Source of the DNA: LMUY01 sp965198565
GTDB lineage: Bacteria; Pseudomonadota; Alphaproteobacteria; Acetobacterales; Acetobacteraceae
Assembly: GCA_965198565.1 (NCBI GenBank)
Contig: OZ240665.1
Location: 806,001-870,000 of the forward strand
Length of the DNA: 64,000 nt
Reading direction: 5' to 3'
Position numbers and translations under genes: made by a program. Below are positions 33,910 to 42,875 of this stretch, in pieces. Every line of letters begins with the position of its first letter. Position 1 is the stretch's first letter. The notes beneath the pieces were generated by a model that saw only the letters and a list, made by a program, of their open reading frames with translations, ran no database searches and was not told the DNA's origin.

Positions 33910-34671
33910 CTAGATCATCATCCCGCCCGAGACCTCGATGCGCTGGGCATTGACCCAGCGATTGTCCTCCGACAGCAGCGCGGCAATCATCGGGCCGATG
34001 TCGTCCGGCAGGCCCGGCCGGCCAAGCGCGGTGGCGTCCGACACTCGCCGATTGATGTCCGGATTGTCGCGCACCATGCCGCCGCTGAAGTCGGTCTGCA
34101 CGGCGCCGGGTGCGACGACGTTGACCGCGATCCGCCGGTCGCCGAGTTCCTTGGCCAGGTATTTGGTCAGCACCTCGACCGCAGCCTTCATCGATCCATA
34201 GGCAACGCTGCCGGGATAGATGATCCGCGTCAGCCCGGACGACACGTTCACGATCCGGCCGCCATCGGCGATCAAGGGCAAGAGCGCCTGAGTGAGGAAG
34301 AACACGCCCTTGAAGTGAACCCGGTAGAGTGCGTCGAAGTCCGCCTCGGTGACATCGGCGAAGGCCGCGTGATGCGAGGTGCCGGCATTGTTGACGAGAA
34401 AGTCGAAGCGCTCGGCGCCCCAGTCGGCCAGCGCGCTGCGGACGGTGGCGGCGAATTCGGCGAAGGCGCCGGTATCACCTGTGTCGAGTTGGAACGCGAC
34501 CGCACGGGCGCCCTGCTGCGAAACGGCCTGAACGACCGCGTCGGCGGCGGCGCGGTTGCTGTTGTACGTGAAGATCGAGCTGACGCCGCGCCGAGCCAGC
34601 GCCTCGACGGTGGCCCGGCCAAGGCCACGGCTGCCGCCGGTAACGAGTGCGATCGGGGTGTGAGCAGCCAT
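33910..34671 (-). CDS. SDR-family oxidoreductase
   Basis: Classical SDR of 253 residues with TGGSRGLG, NNAG (residues 90-93), Ser in NVSSGLTR and YGSMK as the catalytic pair. VAPGAVQTDFSGGMVRDNP is the usual C-terminal loop. The start at 34671 (MAAHTPIALVTGG) is the family's normal N-terminus; the frame stays open for about 1 kb more into the neighbouring LysR gene but that part is antisense. It is divergent from that LysR gene, which likely regulates it. Confidence 0.9.
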   Translation of the reverse strand: MAAHTPIALVTGGSRGLGRATVEALARRGVSSIFTYNSNRAAADAVVQAVSQQGARAVAFQLDTGDTGAFAEFAATVRSALADWGAERFDFLVNNAGTSHHAAFADVTEADFDALYRVHFKGVFFLTQALLPLIADGGRIVNVSSGLTRIIYPGSVAYGSMKAAVEVLTKYLAKELGDRRIAVNVVAPGAVQTDFSGGMVRDNPDINRRVSDATALGRPGLPDDIGPMIAALLSEDNRWVNAQRIEVSGGMMI

Positions 34672-34752
34672 CGGTGTTCTCCCTGCATGAACGCATCCGA
34701 TCTGGCCACCAGCCGCTCGCCCGATTAGACCCTGGTTGCCGTCAGCACTGTT

Positions 34753-34768
34753 TTGTTCGGTGGAACAA
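34753..34768 (+). promoter_or_regulatory. Perfect dyad upstream of LysR gene (candidate operator)
   Basis: Perfect inverted repeat TTGTTC-ggtg-GAACAA ending 5 bp before the ATG of the LysR gene at 34774 and 82 bp from the divergent SDR start. Its position over the ribosome-binding region suggests autorepression. Confidence 0.45.
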
Positions 34769-34773
34769 TCCCC

Positions 34774-35679
34774 ATGGATCGCCTCGCCAGCCTCGAATTG
34801 TTCGTCCGCATCGTCGAGCGGGGTCGCTTTGGCGCGGCGGCGGCGGATTTGGGTGTGTCGCGCCCGGCAGCGACCGCGGCCATCAAGGCGTTGGAACGCC
34901 GGCTCGGCACCCGGCTGCTGCAACGTTCGACCCGGCACGTCCAGCCCACCATCGAGGGTACGGCCTACTACCGGCGCTGCATCACCATCCTGGCCGATAT
35001 CGAGGACGCGGACCGGAGCGCGGGCGGCGCCGTGACCGGTCTGCTGCGCGTCGACGTCGCGGGCAATCTTGCCCGCACCATCCTGCTCCCGGCGCTGCCC
35101 AGCTTCCTGGCGCGGCATCCAGCGCTCACCGTCCACCTGGTCGAGGGCGAGCGCTTTGTCGACCTGGTGCGAGAGGGGGTCGACTGCGTGGTGCGCGCGG
35201 GCGCGCTGGCCGACAGCGACATGGTCGTGCGCTCGCTCGGCGCAGTGCCAGAGATGACCTGCGCGAGCCCGGGCTACCTCGCCAAGCACGGCGTTCCCGC
35301 GTCCCCGCATCAGCTTGCCGGGCACGTGATGGTCGGGTTCGTGTCCTCGCGCACCGACCGGCCTTTGCCGCTCGAGTTCATGGTCGATGGCGAGAGGATG
35401 GACGTGTCGCTGCCGGCGCGGGTGCTGGTGAGCGGCGCGGACACCAGCGCGGCCGCGGCGCGGCTCGGGCTGGGCCTGGTCCAGGCGCCCCGGTTCGGTT
35501 TTCGCGACGATCTCGCCGCGGGCACCCTGGTGGAAGTGTTGGCCGGCTTCCCGCCAAGCCCGCTGCCGATTGCCGTGCTCTACCCAAGCAACCGCCAATT
35601 GGCGCCGCGGGTGCGGATGTTCGTCGACTGGCTGGTTGAAACGCTGGGGCCGCAACTGGCGGAACTGGGTGAACCATGA
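34774..35679 (+). CDS. LysR-family transcriptional regulator
   Basis: Regulator of 301 residues, of the CrgA/AaeR-like group. The N-terminal helix-turn-helix reads LELFVRIVERGRFGAAAADLG followed by SRPAATAAIKALERRLG; the effector domain has LLRVDVAGNLARTILLPALPSF. The ATG at 34774 is chosen over a TTG at 34753 because the latter is part of the dyad. Divergent from the SDR at 33910-34671. Confidence 0.92.
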   Translation: MDRLASLELFVRIVERGRFGAAAADLGVSRPAATAAIKALERRLGTRLLQRSTRHVQPTIEGTAYYRRCITILADIEDADRSAGGAVTGLLRVDVAGNLARTILLPALPSFLARHPALTVHLVEGERFVDLVREGVDCVVRAGALADSDMVVRSLGAVPEMTCASPGYLAKHGVPASPHQLAGHVMVGFVSSRTDRPLPLEFMVDGERMDVSLPARVLVSGADTSAAAARLGLGLVQAPRFGFRDDLAAGTLVEVLAGFPPSPLPIAVLYPSNRQLAPRVRMFVDWLVETLGPQLAELGEP

Positions 35680-35766
35680 CCCGACCACGCCGAAATGTCT
35701 TCGTCCTGACACGCACCCCGTCCGGTGAGCTGACGTTCACGCGTCCGACACACTGCAGGATCGGCC

Positions 35767-37182
35767 ATGCTCGCTCATTTCGCGCCTTCGTCTGGCTTCG
35801 TCATCGGTATGCTGGTGGTTTGCTTCATCCTGGTGCTGGCGTTCGAGGCCACCAATGGCTTCCACGACACCTCGAACGCCGTTGCCACGGTGATCTACAC
35901 CAACTCGCTGAAGCCGACCTATGCGGTGCTCTGGTCGGGATTGCTGAACTTTATCGGCGTGCTGGTCGGCGGCATTGCCGTGGCCTATGCCTTGGTGGAA
36001 ATCCTCCCGCCCGACGTCTTGACCCCGCCCGATGGTTCGCCGGCGGTGCCGATGCTGGTGTCCATCTTCGTCGCCGCGTTGTTCTGGAACATCCTGACCT
36101 GGGCGTTCGGCATCCCCAACAGCTCGTCGCATTGCATCATCGGGGCGCTGATCGGGGTGGCGATCGGCGACGCGCTGCTGCAGTCGCGCAGCGTGGCGCA
36201 AGGTGTGGATTGGCACCAGATCTTCACCGTGCTGGAGGCGCTGGCGCTCTCGCCGCTGCTGGGCTTCATCGGCGCCGGGCTGCTCTACGGGATTTTGCGG
36301 CTGCTGGTGCCGAAGAACAACCACCTGGTCGAACCGCCCGAAGACGACAAGCCGCCCGTCTGGTGGATGCGCGGCTTGCTGATCCTGACCTGCACCTCGG
36401 TGAGCTTCGCGCACGGCACCAACGACGGGCAGAAGAGCATCGGGCTCATCATGCTGACGATCATCGGCCTGATGCCGGCGACCTTCGCGCTCAACCCGAA
36501 CGCGCACGACCAGCTCGCGCATTTGCACGAGAATGCCGCCGCCGCCATCCCGCTGATCCAGAAATACGGCGACGACCAGAAGGACGCGGCCCTGAAGGCG
36601 GCGCAGGCGTTGCAGCAGACCGGGCCGGATCTGGCCCAGCAAGCCAGCGACCCGCCGAGCCAAGGCGGCGCGGCCGACACGCAAACCCGCTCGCAACTGC
36701 GCGGGGACGTGTATTACGTGCTGTCGGAAATGCGCCATGTGTCCGAGGGCTCGGAGGCGAGTGCGGCCGAGAAGAGCACGGCGAAGCGGCTGCGGCACGA
36801 CATGGGCGAACCGGTGCAATATGCGCCGATCTGGGTGCGGATGATCAGCGCGTTGTGCCTCGGGGTCGGCACCATGGTGGGCTACAAGCGGGTGGTGCGC
36901 ACCTTGGGCGAGCGGTTGGGCAAGCAGCACATGACGCCGGGGCAGGGCGGAAGCGCGGAGTTGATCGGCTCGGCGCTGATCTCCACGGCCGGGTTCACCG
37001 GGTTGCCGGTGAGCACGACGCACATCATCACCTCGGGCATTGCGGGCACGATGGTGTCGGGCGGGCAGGGCGTGCAGGGCAAGATGCTGGTCCGCATCAT
37101 CGGGGCTTGGGTGTTTACCCTGCCGGTTACGATCGTGTTGGCGGCCGGGCTGTTCTGGGTGCTGGATAATCCGAACCTGTAG
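35767..37182 (+). CDS. pit: Low-affinity inorganic phosphate transporter (PiT family)
   Basis: Inner-membrane phosphate carrier of 471 residues. The N-terminal PiT signature is FEATNGFHDTSNAVATVIYT and the second copy is AHGTNDGQKSIGLIML, with the related repeat AGFTGLPVSTTHIITSGIAG near the C-terminus. Between the halves is a hydrophilic, Gln- and Ala-rich insert of about 110 residues (about 240-350), larger than in short PiT proteins but seen in some proteobacterial ones. An upstream ribosome site is weak. No phoU-like pit accessory gene is adjacent. Confidence 0.93.
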   Translation: MLAHFAPSSGFVIGMLVVCFILVLAFEATNGFHDTSNAVATVIYTNSLKPTYAVLWSGLLNFIGVLVGGIAVAYALVEILPPDVLTPPDGSPAVPMLVSIFVAALFWNILTWAFGIPNSSSHCIIGALIGVAIGDALLQSRSVAQGVDWHQIFTVLEALALSPLLGFIGAGLLYGILRLLVPKNNHLVEPPEDDKPPVWWMRGLLILTCTSVSFAHGTNDGQKSIGLIMLTIIGLMPATFALNPNAHDQLAHLHENAAAAIPLIQKYGDDQKDAALKAAQALQQTGPDLAQQASDPPSQGGAADTQTRSQLRGDVYYVLSEMRHVSEGSEASAAEKSTAKRLRHDMGEPVQYAPIWVRMISALCLGVGTMVGYKRVVRTLGERLGKQHMTPGQGGSAELIGSALISTAGFTGLPVSTTHIITSGIAGTMVSGGQGVQGKMLVRIIGAWVFTLPVTIVLAAGLFWVLDNPNL

Positions 37183-37260
37183 CAGGGAGGGTGATGGGCC
37201 TTCGCCCGTCCGACGGGGTCCGCTGGCTCCCTGGCTCGGCTTCGGCTATAGCGGCGGCCG

Positions 37261-38040
37261 ATGCGAACGATGCAAGCGACCGGCCTCGCCTGGCTCGCGG
37301 CGGCGGCCCTCCTGTGCATGGCCGCCGCCGCGCCTCCGGCACCCCCGCCCAATACCTGGCTCGCCAGCCAATCCGCCCAGTGCACCGCCGCCATCGCCGC
37401 GGCGGAGACCAAATACAACCTGCCGCCCAACCTGCTCGGCAGCATCGCCAAGGTGGAAAGCGGCCGGCCGGTCACCGGCCTCGCCGACGTCCGCGCCTGG
37501 CCTTGGACCATCGATGCCGACGGGCAGGGCGTGTTCCTCGATAGCAAGGCCGCCGCCGTCGCCTGGGTTCAGCAAGCGCAAACCCGCGGCATGCACTTCA
37601 TCGACGTGGGATGCATGCAGGTCGACCTGCCGCTACACCCGGGCGCCTTCCGCTCGCTCGACGAAGCGTTCGACCCGGCGGCCAATGCCGATTACGCCGC
37701 CCGCTACCTCCGCGCCCTGCAGGTCGAGGCGCATGGCGACTGGAACGTGGCGGTCGGGCTGTATCACTCGCACACACCGGACCTCGCGGAGGACTATCGC
37801 AACCGGGTCGCGGAGGTGGGCGCCGGCATCCTCACCGGGATCGGCGGCCCCGAGCCGCTGTTCGAACGCGCCATCCGCCAAGGCACGCTGCGCCTGGCGC
37901 TCGCGGGCGGCGGGATCCTGCGGGTGAACATCAACCGGCAGCCGCACCGGCGGGCGCACGCGATGTCGCGCTGCCAAATGGCCGCCGTGCTGCGGCCGCT
38001 GCTGGCGCGCAGCATCCAGGGCTGCGCCAGCCGCAGTTGA
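37261..38040 (+). CDS. Lytic transglycosylase-like (SLT domain) protein
   Basis: Secreted muralytic-type protein of 259 residues. A signal peptide (MRTMQATGLAWLAAAALLCMAAAAP) is followed by an SLT-fold domain with catalytic Glu66 in IAKVESGR, then DVGCMQVDLPLHPGAF, matching the GCMQ/GLMQ motif, and NVAVGLYHSHTPD. The C-terminal 60 residues are basic and lack a known domain. It stands alone between the phosphate transporter and the ugp-like operon. Confidence 0.87.
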   Translation: MRTMQATGLAWLAAAALLCMAAAAPPAPPPNTWLASQSAQCTAAIAAAETKYNLPPNLLGSIAKVESGRPVTGLADVRAWPWTIDADGQGVFLDSKAAAVAWVQQAQTRGMHFIDVGCMQVDLPLHPGAFRSLDEAFDPAANADYAARYLRALQVEAHGDWNVAVGLYHSHTPDLAEDYRNRVAEVGAGILTGIGGPEPLFERAIRQGTLRLALAGGGILRVNINRQPHRRAHAMSRCQMAAVLRPLLARSIQGCASRS

Positions 38041-38093
38041 CCCGGCGATCCCGACCGTCATCGAACGGTCACATAGGTCGTCGTACAAGTGAC

Positions 38094-39050
38094 ATGGAGG
38101 CGGGCGAAATAGCCGCCATGTCCGTGTCGGCCGCCAGCGCCTCTGCGCTCCCCTCCATCGCCGAGCGCAAGCGGTCCCGCGGCTTGGCCGGGCAAGGGCG
38201 GGCGGCGCTGCTGTTGTTGCTGCCCTCGTTGCTGCTGCTGGTCGCGTTCACCTATTGGCCGCTGGTGGAGGTCGCTTGGCGCTCGCTGGACCAGGCGCGG
38301 CCGGGTCAACGCCCGCTGCTCGGCTTCGGCAACTACGCGCGCATGTTCGCCGACCCGCATTTCGCCCAGGCGGCGCGCAACAACGCGGTGTATGCGGCGG
38401 GCACGGCGATCCCCTCCGTGCTGCTGGCGCTGCTGTTCGCGCTGGCGCTGCAAGCCGGGACCCGGATCGACATGGCGTTGCGCACCTTGGTCGTGCTGCC
38501 CCTGTTCATTCCGCTGGTGGCGGCCGCCGCGCTGTTCATCTTCATCCTGCTGCCCGGCGAGGGCCTGCTCGACTTCTATCTGGCCAAGCTGGGCGTAGGT
38601 GCCACCAACTGGCTGGGTAATCCATCGCTTGCACTCGGCTCCATCATTGCGATAACGATCTGGAAAGACACGGGCTACTACATGCTGTTTTTCCTCGCCG
38701 GGCTGGCGGCCGTGCCGGGGGACCTGCTGGACGCGGCGCGGGTGGACGGCGCTTCGGCGTGGGCGCGGGTGCGCTTCATCACGCTGCCCTTGCTCGGCCC
38801 CACTTTCGGCTTCGTCATCCCCGTGGCGCTGCTCAACGCGATGACGCAGGTGGACCACGTGATCACCATGACGCAGGGCGGCCCGTCCGACGCGACCAAC
38901 CTGCTGCTGTACTATATCTATCAGCAGGCGGAGCAGAATTTCGACCCCGGGATGGCGGCGGCGGCCACCGTGGTGAGTGTTTCGGCGCTGCTGGCGTTGG
39001 CCTTCGTGTCGTTGCGCGCGGTGAACCGATATAGTCATTATGCGAGTTGA
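38094..39050 (+). CDS. Sugar/glycerol-phosphate ABC permease (UgpA/MalF type)
   Basis: Inner-membrane permease of 318 residues with about six helices. The EAA loop is DAARVDGASAWARVRFITLPLLGP. Two possible starts exist, ATG at 38094 and ATG at 38118; neither has an ideal ribosome site (ggagg lies between them, 16 bp before the second). It overlaps the second permease by 11 bp. With the following binding protein and phosphodiesterase, the operon is best read as a glycerophosphodiester or glycerol-3-phosphate importer. Confidence 0.88.
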   Translation: MEAGEIAAMSVSAASASALPSIAERKRSRGLAGQGRAALLLLLPSLLLLVAFTYWPLVEVAWRSLDQARPGQRPLLGFGNYARMFADPHFAQAARNNAVYAAGTAIPSVLLALLFALALQAGTRIDMALRTLVVLPLFIPLVAAAALFIFILLPGEGLLDFYLAKLGVGATNWLGNPSLALGSIIAITIWKDTGYYMLFFLAGLAAVPGDLLDAARVDGASAWARVRFITLPLLGPTFGFVIPVALLNAMTQVDHVITMTQGGPSDATNLLLYYIYQQAEQNFDPGMAAAATVVSVSALLALAFVSLRAVNRYSHYAS

Positions 39051-39843
39051 GCGGCTGCTGGCCGCGCCCGCGGCGCTGCTGTGGTCGGTGCCGTTCGCCT
39101 GGATGGTGGTGGCGAGCGCGCGGCCGGGCTACCCGATCGACATCGCCTCGCTGCTGCCCGCCGGGCCGTTCGGCACTGGCAACGTGGTGGAAGCGTGGCA
39201 GGACGGGGCGTTTCCGCTTTGGTACCTGAACACGATCCTGCTCTGCGCCGGCATCCTCGCCGTGCAGGTGGTGACGGTCTCGATGGCGGGCTACGCCTTC
39301 GCGCGGCTGCGGTTTCGCGGCAAGGAGGCGGTGTTCGCCGCCTTCCTGCTGCAGTTGCTGCTGGTGCCGTCTTTGCTGATCGTGCCGAACCTGCAGACGC
39401 TGTCGGCCGTGGGGCTGTATGACACGCTGCCCGGCGTCGCGGCGCCCTATCTCGCCTCCGCATTCGGCGTGTTCCTGATGCGGCAGACCTTCCGCGCCAT
39501 CCCGCCCGAATACGAGGAAGCAGCCCTGCTGGATGGCGCCTCGAAGCTGCAGATCATTCGGTTCGTCCTATTGCCGCTGGCCCGGCCCGGTCTGGCCGCG
39601 TTTGCCGTGGTCTCCGTCACCTCGCATTGGAACGAGTTCCTGTGGCCGCTGATGGTGATCTCCTCGCCCGCGCACCAGGTGCTGACGGTGGGGCTCGCGT
39701 CGTTCACCTCGGGGTCGGAGGCGGGCGGCTCCTGGGGCGTGCTGGCGGCTGGCACGTTGCTGGTCGCCGGGCCGCTGCTGGCGGGCTTCCTGATGTTCCA
39801 ACGCAGCTTCACCCGATCTTTCGTCTTCACCGGAATAAAGTAG
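39040..39843 (+). CDS. Sugar/glycerol-phosphate ABC permease (UgpE/MalG type)
   Basis: Second permease of the same importer, 267 residues. An early helix (ALLWSVPFAWMVVASARPG), LNTILLCAGILAVQVV, and the EAA loop EEAALLDGASKLQIIRFVLL followed by PLARPG are present. It overlaps the first permease and is followed after 10 bp by the binding protein. Confidence 0.9.
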   Translation: MRVERLLAAPAALLWSVPFAWMVVASARPGYPIDIASLLPAGPFGTGNVVEAWQDGAFPLWYLNTILLCAGILAVQVVTVSMAGYAFARLRFRGKEAVFAAFLLQLLLVPSLLIVPNLQTLSAVGLYDTLPGVAAPYLASAFGVFLMRQTFRAIPPEYEEAALLDGASKLQIIRFVLLPLARPGLAAFAVVSVTSHWNEFLWPLMVISSPAHQVLTVGLASFTSGSEAGGSWGVLAAGTLLVAGPLLAGFLMFQRSFTRSFVFTGIK

Positions 39844-39853
39844 GAGCCTCCTA

Positions 39854-41167
39854 ATGCGCCGTTCCCTTTGCGCCGCCGCCTTCGCCTGCCTCGCCTTGCA
39901 AGCGGTCGCGGCGCGCGCCGCGACCGAGATCGACTTCTTCTTTCCCGTGCCGGTGCAAGGCCGCCTCTCCAACGAGATGCAGCGCCTGGTGAGCGAGTTC
40001 AACGCCCGCCACCCCGACATCCACGTCACCCCGTCCTATACCGGCAGCTACGACGACACCAACCTCAAGACGCACGCCGCGATCCAGGCCGGGCACTCGC
40101 CGGCGGTGGTGCTGATGAGCGCCAACTTCATCCGGGAATACGTGATCACGGGCGACGCCGTCGAGCTCGACCCGTTGATCGCCGCCGATGGGCAGACCGA
40201 CGCGCAGTATATGGACCGCTTCTGGCCCGCTCTGCGCATCAACGCCACCGAAGACGGCCATGTGTATGGCGTGCCGTTCCAGAACTCGACGCCGGTGCTC
40301 TACTACAACACCGATGCGTTCAAGGAGGCGGGGCTCGACCCGGATCATCCGCCCACCACCTGGGCCGAGTGGGCGGAGGACGCGCGCAAGCTCACCAAGC
40401 GCGATGGCAGCAACACCACGCGCTACGGGCTGATGATGGTGTCGAACTACGACACGCTGGGCTGGCTGCTGTCCGGCCTGGTGATGTCCAACGGCGGGCA
40501 GTATTACGACCAGGCCTGGGGCGGCGAGGTGTATTACAACCAGCCGTCGACACTCGGCGCGGTGCAGTTCCTGGACAACCTGGTGCATGTCGATCACTCG
40601 ATGCCCGAGGGCGTGACCGACCCGAACACCGTGGCGGCGGCGTTCTTTTCCGGGCGGGCCGCGATGATCGTGAACTCCACCGGCGCGCTCAGCTTCGTGC
40701 GGGACAACATGAAGCAGCCCTACAAGGTCGCGTTCATCCCGCGGGCGATCCGCAACGCGGTGGCGATCGGCGGCGGCAGCCTGATCATCCCGCGCGGCAA
40801 CTCGCCCGAGCGTGAGAAAGCCGCCTGGACCTTCATCAACGAGATGACCAGCCCGGCGATCGCGGGCGGCTGGAGCCGCTTCACCGGCTACTTCGCGCCC
40901 AACCGCCACGCCTATGAGCTGCCGGAGATGCAGAGCTACCTGGCCGAGCACCCGGACGCGAAGGTGGCGCTGGACCAGTTGCAATACGCCCAGCCGTGGT
41001 TCGCCACCTATGCGACGGTCGCGGTGCGCAAGGCGATGGAGGACCAGGTGCAGGCGGTGCTGTCCGGCCGCACCAAGCCGGCGGACGCGGTGGCGAACGC
41101 GCAGAAGGCGGCCGACGAGCTGCTGCGCCCCTACGCCGAGCGCACCGCGCTGGACGTGCCGAAATGA
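39854..41167 (+). CDS. ABC transporter substrate-binding protein (UgpB-like)
   Basis: Periplasmic solute receptor of 437 residues. The signal peptide is MRRSLCAAAFACLALQAVAA followed by ARA, with predicted cleavage before TEIDFFF. The mature body has the UgpB-type fold (ITVTPSYTGSYDDT-like hinge near residue 60, GVPFQNSTPVLYYNTDAF, YKVAFIPRA). N- and C-terminal features match glycerol-3-phosphate binding proteins more than maltose ones. It overlaps the GpdQ-like gene by 4 bp. Confidence 0.88.
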   Translation: MRRSLCAAAFACLALQAVAARAATEIDFFFPVPVQGRLSNEMQRLVSEFNARHPDIHVTPSYTGSYDDTNLKTHAAIQAGHSPAVVLMSANFIREYVITGDAVELDPLIAADGQTDAQYMDRFWPALRINATEDGHVYGVPFQNSTPVLYYNTDAFKEAGLDPDHPPTTWAEWAEDARKLTKRDGSNTTRYGLMMVSNYDTLGWLLSGLVMSNGGQYYDQAWGGEVYYNQPSTLGAVQFLDNLVHVDHSMPEGVTDPNTVAAAFFSGRAAMIVNSTGALSFVRDNMKQPYKVAFIPRAIRNAVAIGGGSLIIPRGNSPEREKAAWTFINEMTSPAIAGGWSRFTGYFAPNRHAYELPEMQSYLAEHPDAKVALDQLQYAQPWFATYATVAVRKAMEDQVQAVLSGRTKPADAVANAQKAADELLRPYAERTALDVPK

Positions 41168-41985
41168 GCGCCTTCAAGATCCTGCAACTGACCGACCTGC
41201 ACGTCCGCCCCAAAGGCATGGCGGCCTATCGCGTGTGCGAAAGCACGGTGCTGACCGAGCGGGCGCTGCGGGCCGCCGCGCGCATGCAGCCGGACGTGGT
41301 GATCATCACCGGGGACCTGACGGATTGCGGCCTGGTCGCGGAATACGAGCTGCTCGCCGGCATGCTGAACCGCCACCTGGCGATGCCCGTCTACGTCATC
41401 CCGGGCAACCATGACCGCCGCGAGGTGCTGCTCGAGCACCTGCCAGGCACGCGGCATCATGGCGAATTCGTGCAGTATGCCATCGACGCCGGGCCGGTTC
41501 GTCTGGTGATGCTGGACACGGTGGTGCCCGGCGCCGGGCATGGCAGCCTGGACGGCGGCCGGCTCGAGTGGCTCGACCACACCCTGGCCGCCGCATCCAG
41601 CCAGCCGACCATGATCGGCATGCACCACCCGCCCTTCCTGTGCGACATCGCCCACATGGACCAGATCAATTTGCTGGACCACGCCGCCTTTGCCGCGGTG
41701 ATCGCGCGCCACCCGCAAGTGCAGCGGATCGTGTGCGGGCATCACCACCGCCCCGTGGCGGCGCAGGTGGCCCATGCGGTGGCGAGCATATCGCCCTCCG
41801 TGGCGCACCAGGTGGAGCTGGACCTCGACCCGGCGGCGCCCCCCGCCTTCGTGCTCGAGCCGCCGGCGTTCCAGATGCACCTGTGGTCGCCGGCGAGCGG
41901 GTTCGTATCGCATACCGTGATGGTAGAGAGCTATCCCGGGCCGTATCCGTTCACGCTCGACCCGGACTATCCCGGGGTAAGCTGA
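41164..41985 (+). CDS. Glycerophosphodiesterase-like metallophosphoesterase (GpdQ/CpdA family)
   Basis: Cytoplasmic dimetal phosphodiesterase of 273 residues. The metal ligands are in LTDLHVRPKG (Asp11, His13), ITGDLTDCG, PGNHDRREV, MHHPPFLCD and CGHHHRPV. HHPP-x-x-x-DIAHMD and the C-terminal part resemble Enterobacter GpdQ, which hydrolyses glycerophosphodiesters, more than cAMP-specific CpdA. Translational coupling to the ugp-like binding protein supports a role in cleaving imported glycerophosphodiesters to glycerol-3-phosphate. Confidence 0.88.
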   Translation: MSAFKILQLTDLHVRPKGMAAYRVCESTVLTERALRAAARMQPDVVIITGDLTDCGLVAEYELLAGMLNRHLAMPVYVIPGNHDRREVLLEHLPGTRHHGEFVQYAIDAGPVRLVMLDTVVPGAGHGSLDGGRLEWLDHTLAAASSQPTMIGMHHPPFLCDIAHMDQINLLDHAAFAAVIARHPQVQRIVCGHHHRPVAAQVAHAVASISPSVAHQVELDLDPAAPPAFVLEPPAFQMHLWSPASGFVSHTVMVESYPGPYPFTLDPDYPGVS

Positions 41986-42000
41986 GGGGCGCGGGAGCCA

Positions 42001-42036
42001 CCCTCACCCTGACCCTCTCCCGCCAGCGGGAGAGGG
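42001..42036 (+). repeat. Palindromic repeat, single copy
   Basis: Tail ccctcaccct plus hairpin ccctctcccgc/gcgggagaggg, between the phosphodiesterase stop (41985) and the DjlA-like gene (42102). It may help separate their transcripts. Confidence 0.85.
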
Positions 42037-42101
42037 AAATCGCGGTCGCGTCCGAGTGGCAGGGCTACAGCGTTCGCAGCACTCGTGATAGGCTGGGCGC
42101 T

Positions 42102-42875
42102 ATGGGGTATTGGGGCAAGATCCTCGGCGGAGCCGCCGGGCTGGTGATGGGCGGGCCGTTCGGAGCGGTGATGGGTGCGGCCCTGGGCCACGCCGCCGAC
42201 CAGGGCGCCATCCCGCGCATGAAGATGCAGGGCGGCTTCGGGCTCAACCAGGCGCGCATCGCCGCCATGCTGGGCGGGCGGGACCAATTGTTCGCCATCG
42301 CCGTGGTGGTGCTCTCGGCCAAGCTCGCCAAGTGCGACGCCCCCGTGGTCCGTGCCGAGATCGACGCGTTCAAGCGCCAGTTCCGCATCCCGCCCGAGTC
42401 CGCCCGCGACGTGGGCCGCATGTTCGACATGGCGCGGGACAGTGCGGAGGGGTTCGAACCCTATGCCGTGCAACTCGGCGACGCATTTGCCGACGCGCCC
42501 GGCGTGCTGGAGGACGTGCTGCACGCGCTGTTCGTGATCGCACGGGCGGATGGGCCGGTGAACGGCCGCGAGGTGGACTTCCTGCAGCGCGCCTATCGCG
42601 CGTTCCGCCTGTCGCCGGTGTCGTGGGACCGGGCGCGCGGGGCCACCCCGCGGTTCCGCCCCGAGCCGACCGACGACGCCTACACCGTGCTCGGCGTGTC
42701 CCGCACGGCCTCCGACGACGAGGTGCGCGCGGCGTGGAAGACGCTGGTGCGGGCCAACCATCCGGACAGCCTGGCCTCGCGCGGCGTGCCGGCCGAGTTC
42801 ATCGCCAGTGCCACCGACAAAGTGGCTGGGATCAACGCGGCGTGGGACCGGATCAAGCGCGAACGGGGCCTGTGA
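42102..42875 (+). CDS. DjlA-like TerB/DnaJ-domain protein
   Basis: Protein of 257 residues. An N-terminal Gly-rich membrane helix (ILGGAAGLVMGGPFGAVMGAALGHAAD) as in DjlA is followed by a TerB-like helical domain (residues 50-165) and a C-terminal J domain (residues 187-257) with the HPD signature in RANHPDSLASRG. DjlA proteins are membrane-anchored co-chaperones of DnaK linked to envelope stress. The start at 42102 gives MGYWGKILGG. It overlaps the amidase gene by 4 bp. Confidence 0.92.
   Translation: MGYWGKILGGAAGLVMGGPFGAVMGAALGHAADQGAIPRMKMQGGFGLNQARIAAMLGGRDQLFAIAVVVLSAKLAKCDAPVVRAEIDAFKRQFRIPPESARDVGRMFDMARDSAEGFEPYAVQLGDAFADAPGVLEDVLHALFVIARADGPVNGREVDFLQRAYRAFRLSPVSWDRARGATPRFRPEPTDDAYTVLGVSRTASDDEVRAAWKTLVRANHPDSLASRGVPAEFIASATDKVAGINAAWDRIKRERGL

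Noticed and set aside
38053..38070. gaccgt/acggtc dyad and a tcgtacaag segment before the ugp-like operon as an operator
   Set aside because: Arms are only 6 bp and no adjacent regulator gene exists, so chance cannot be excluded.
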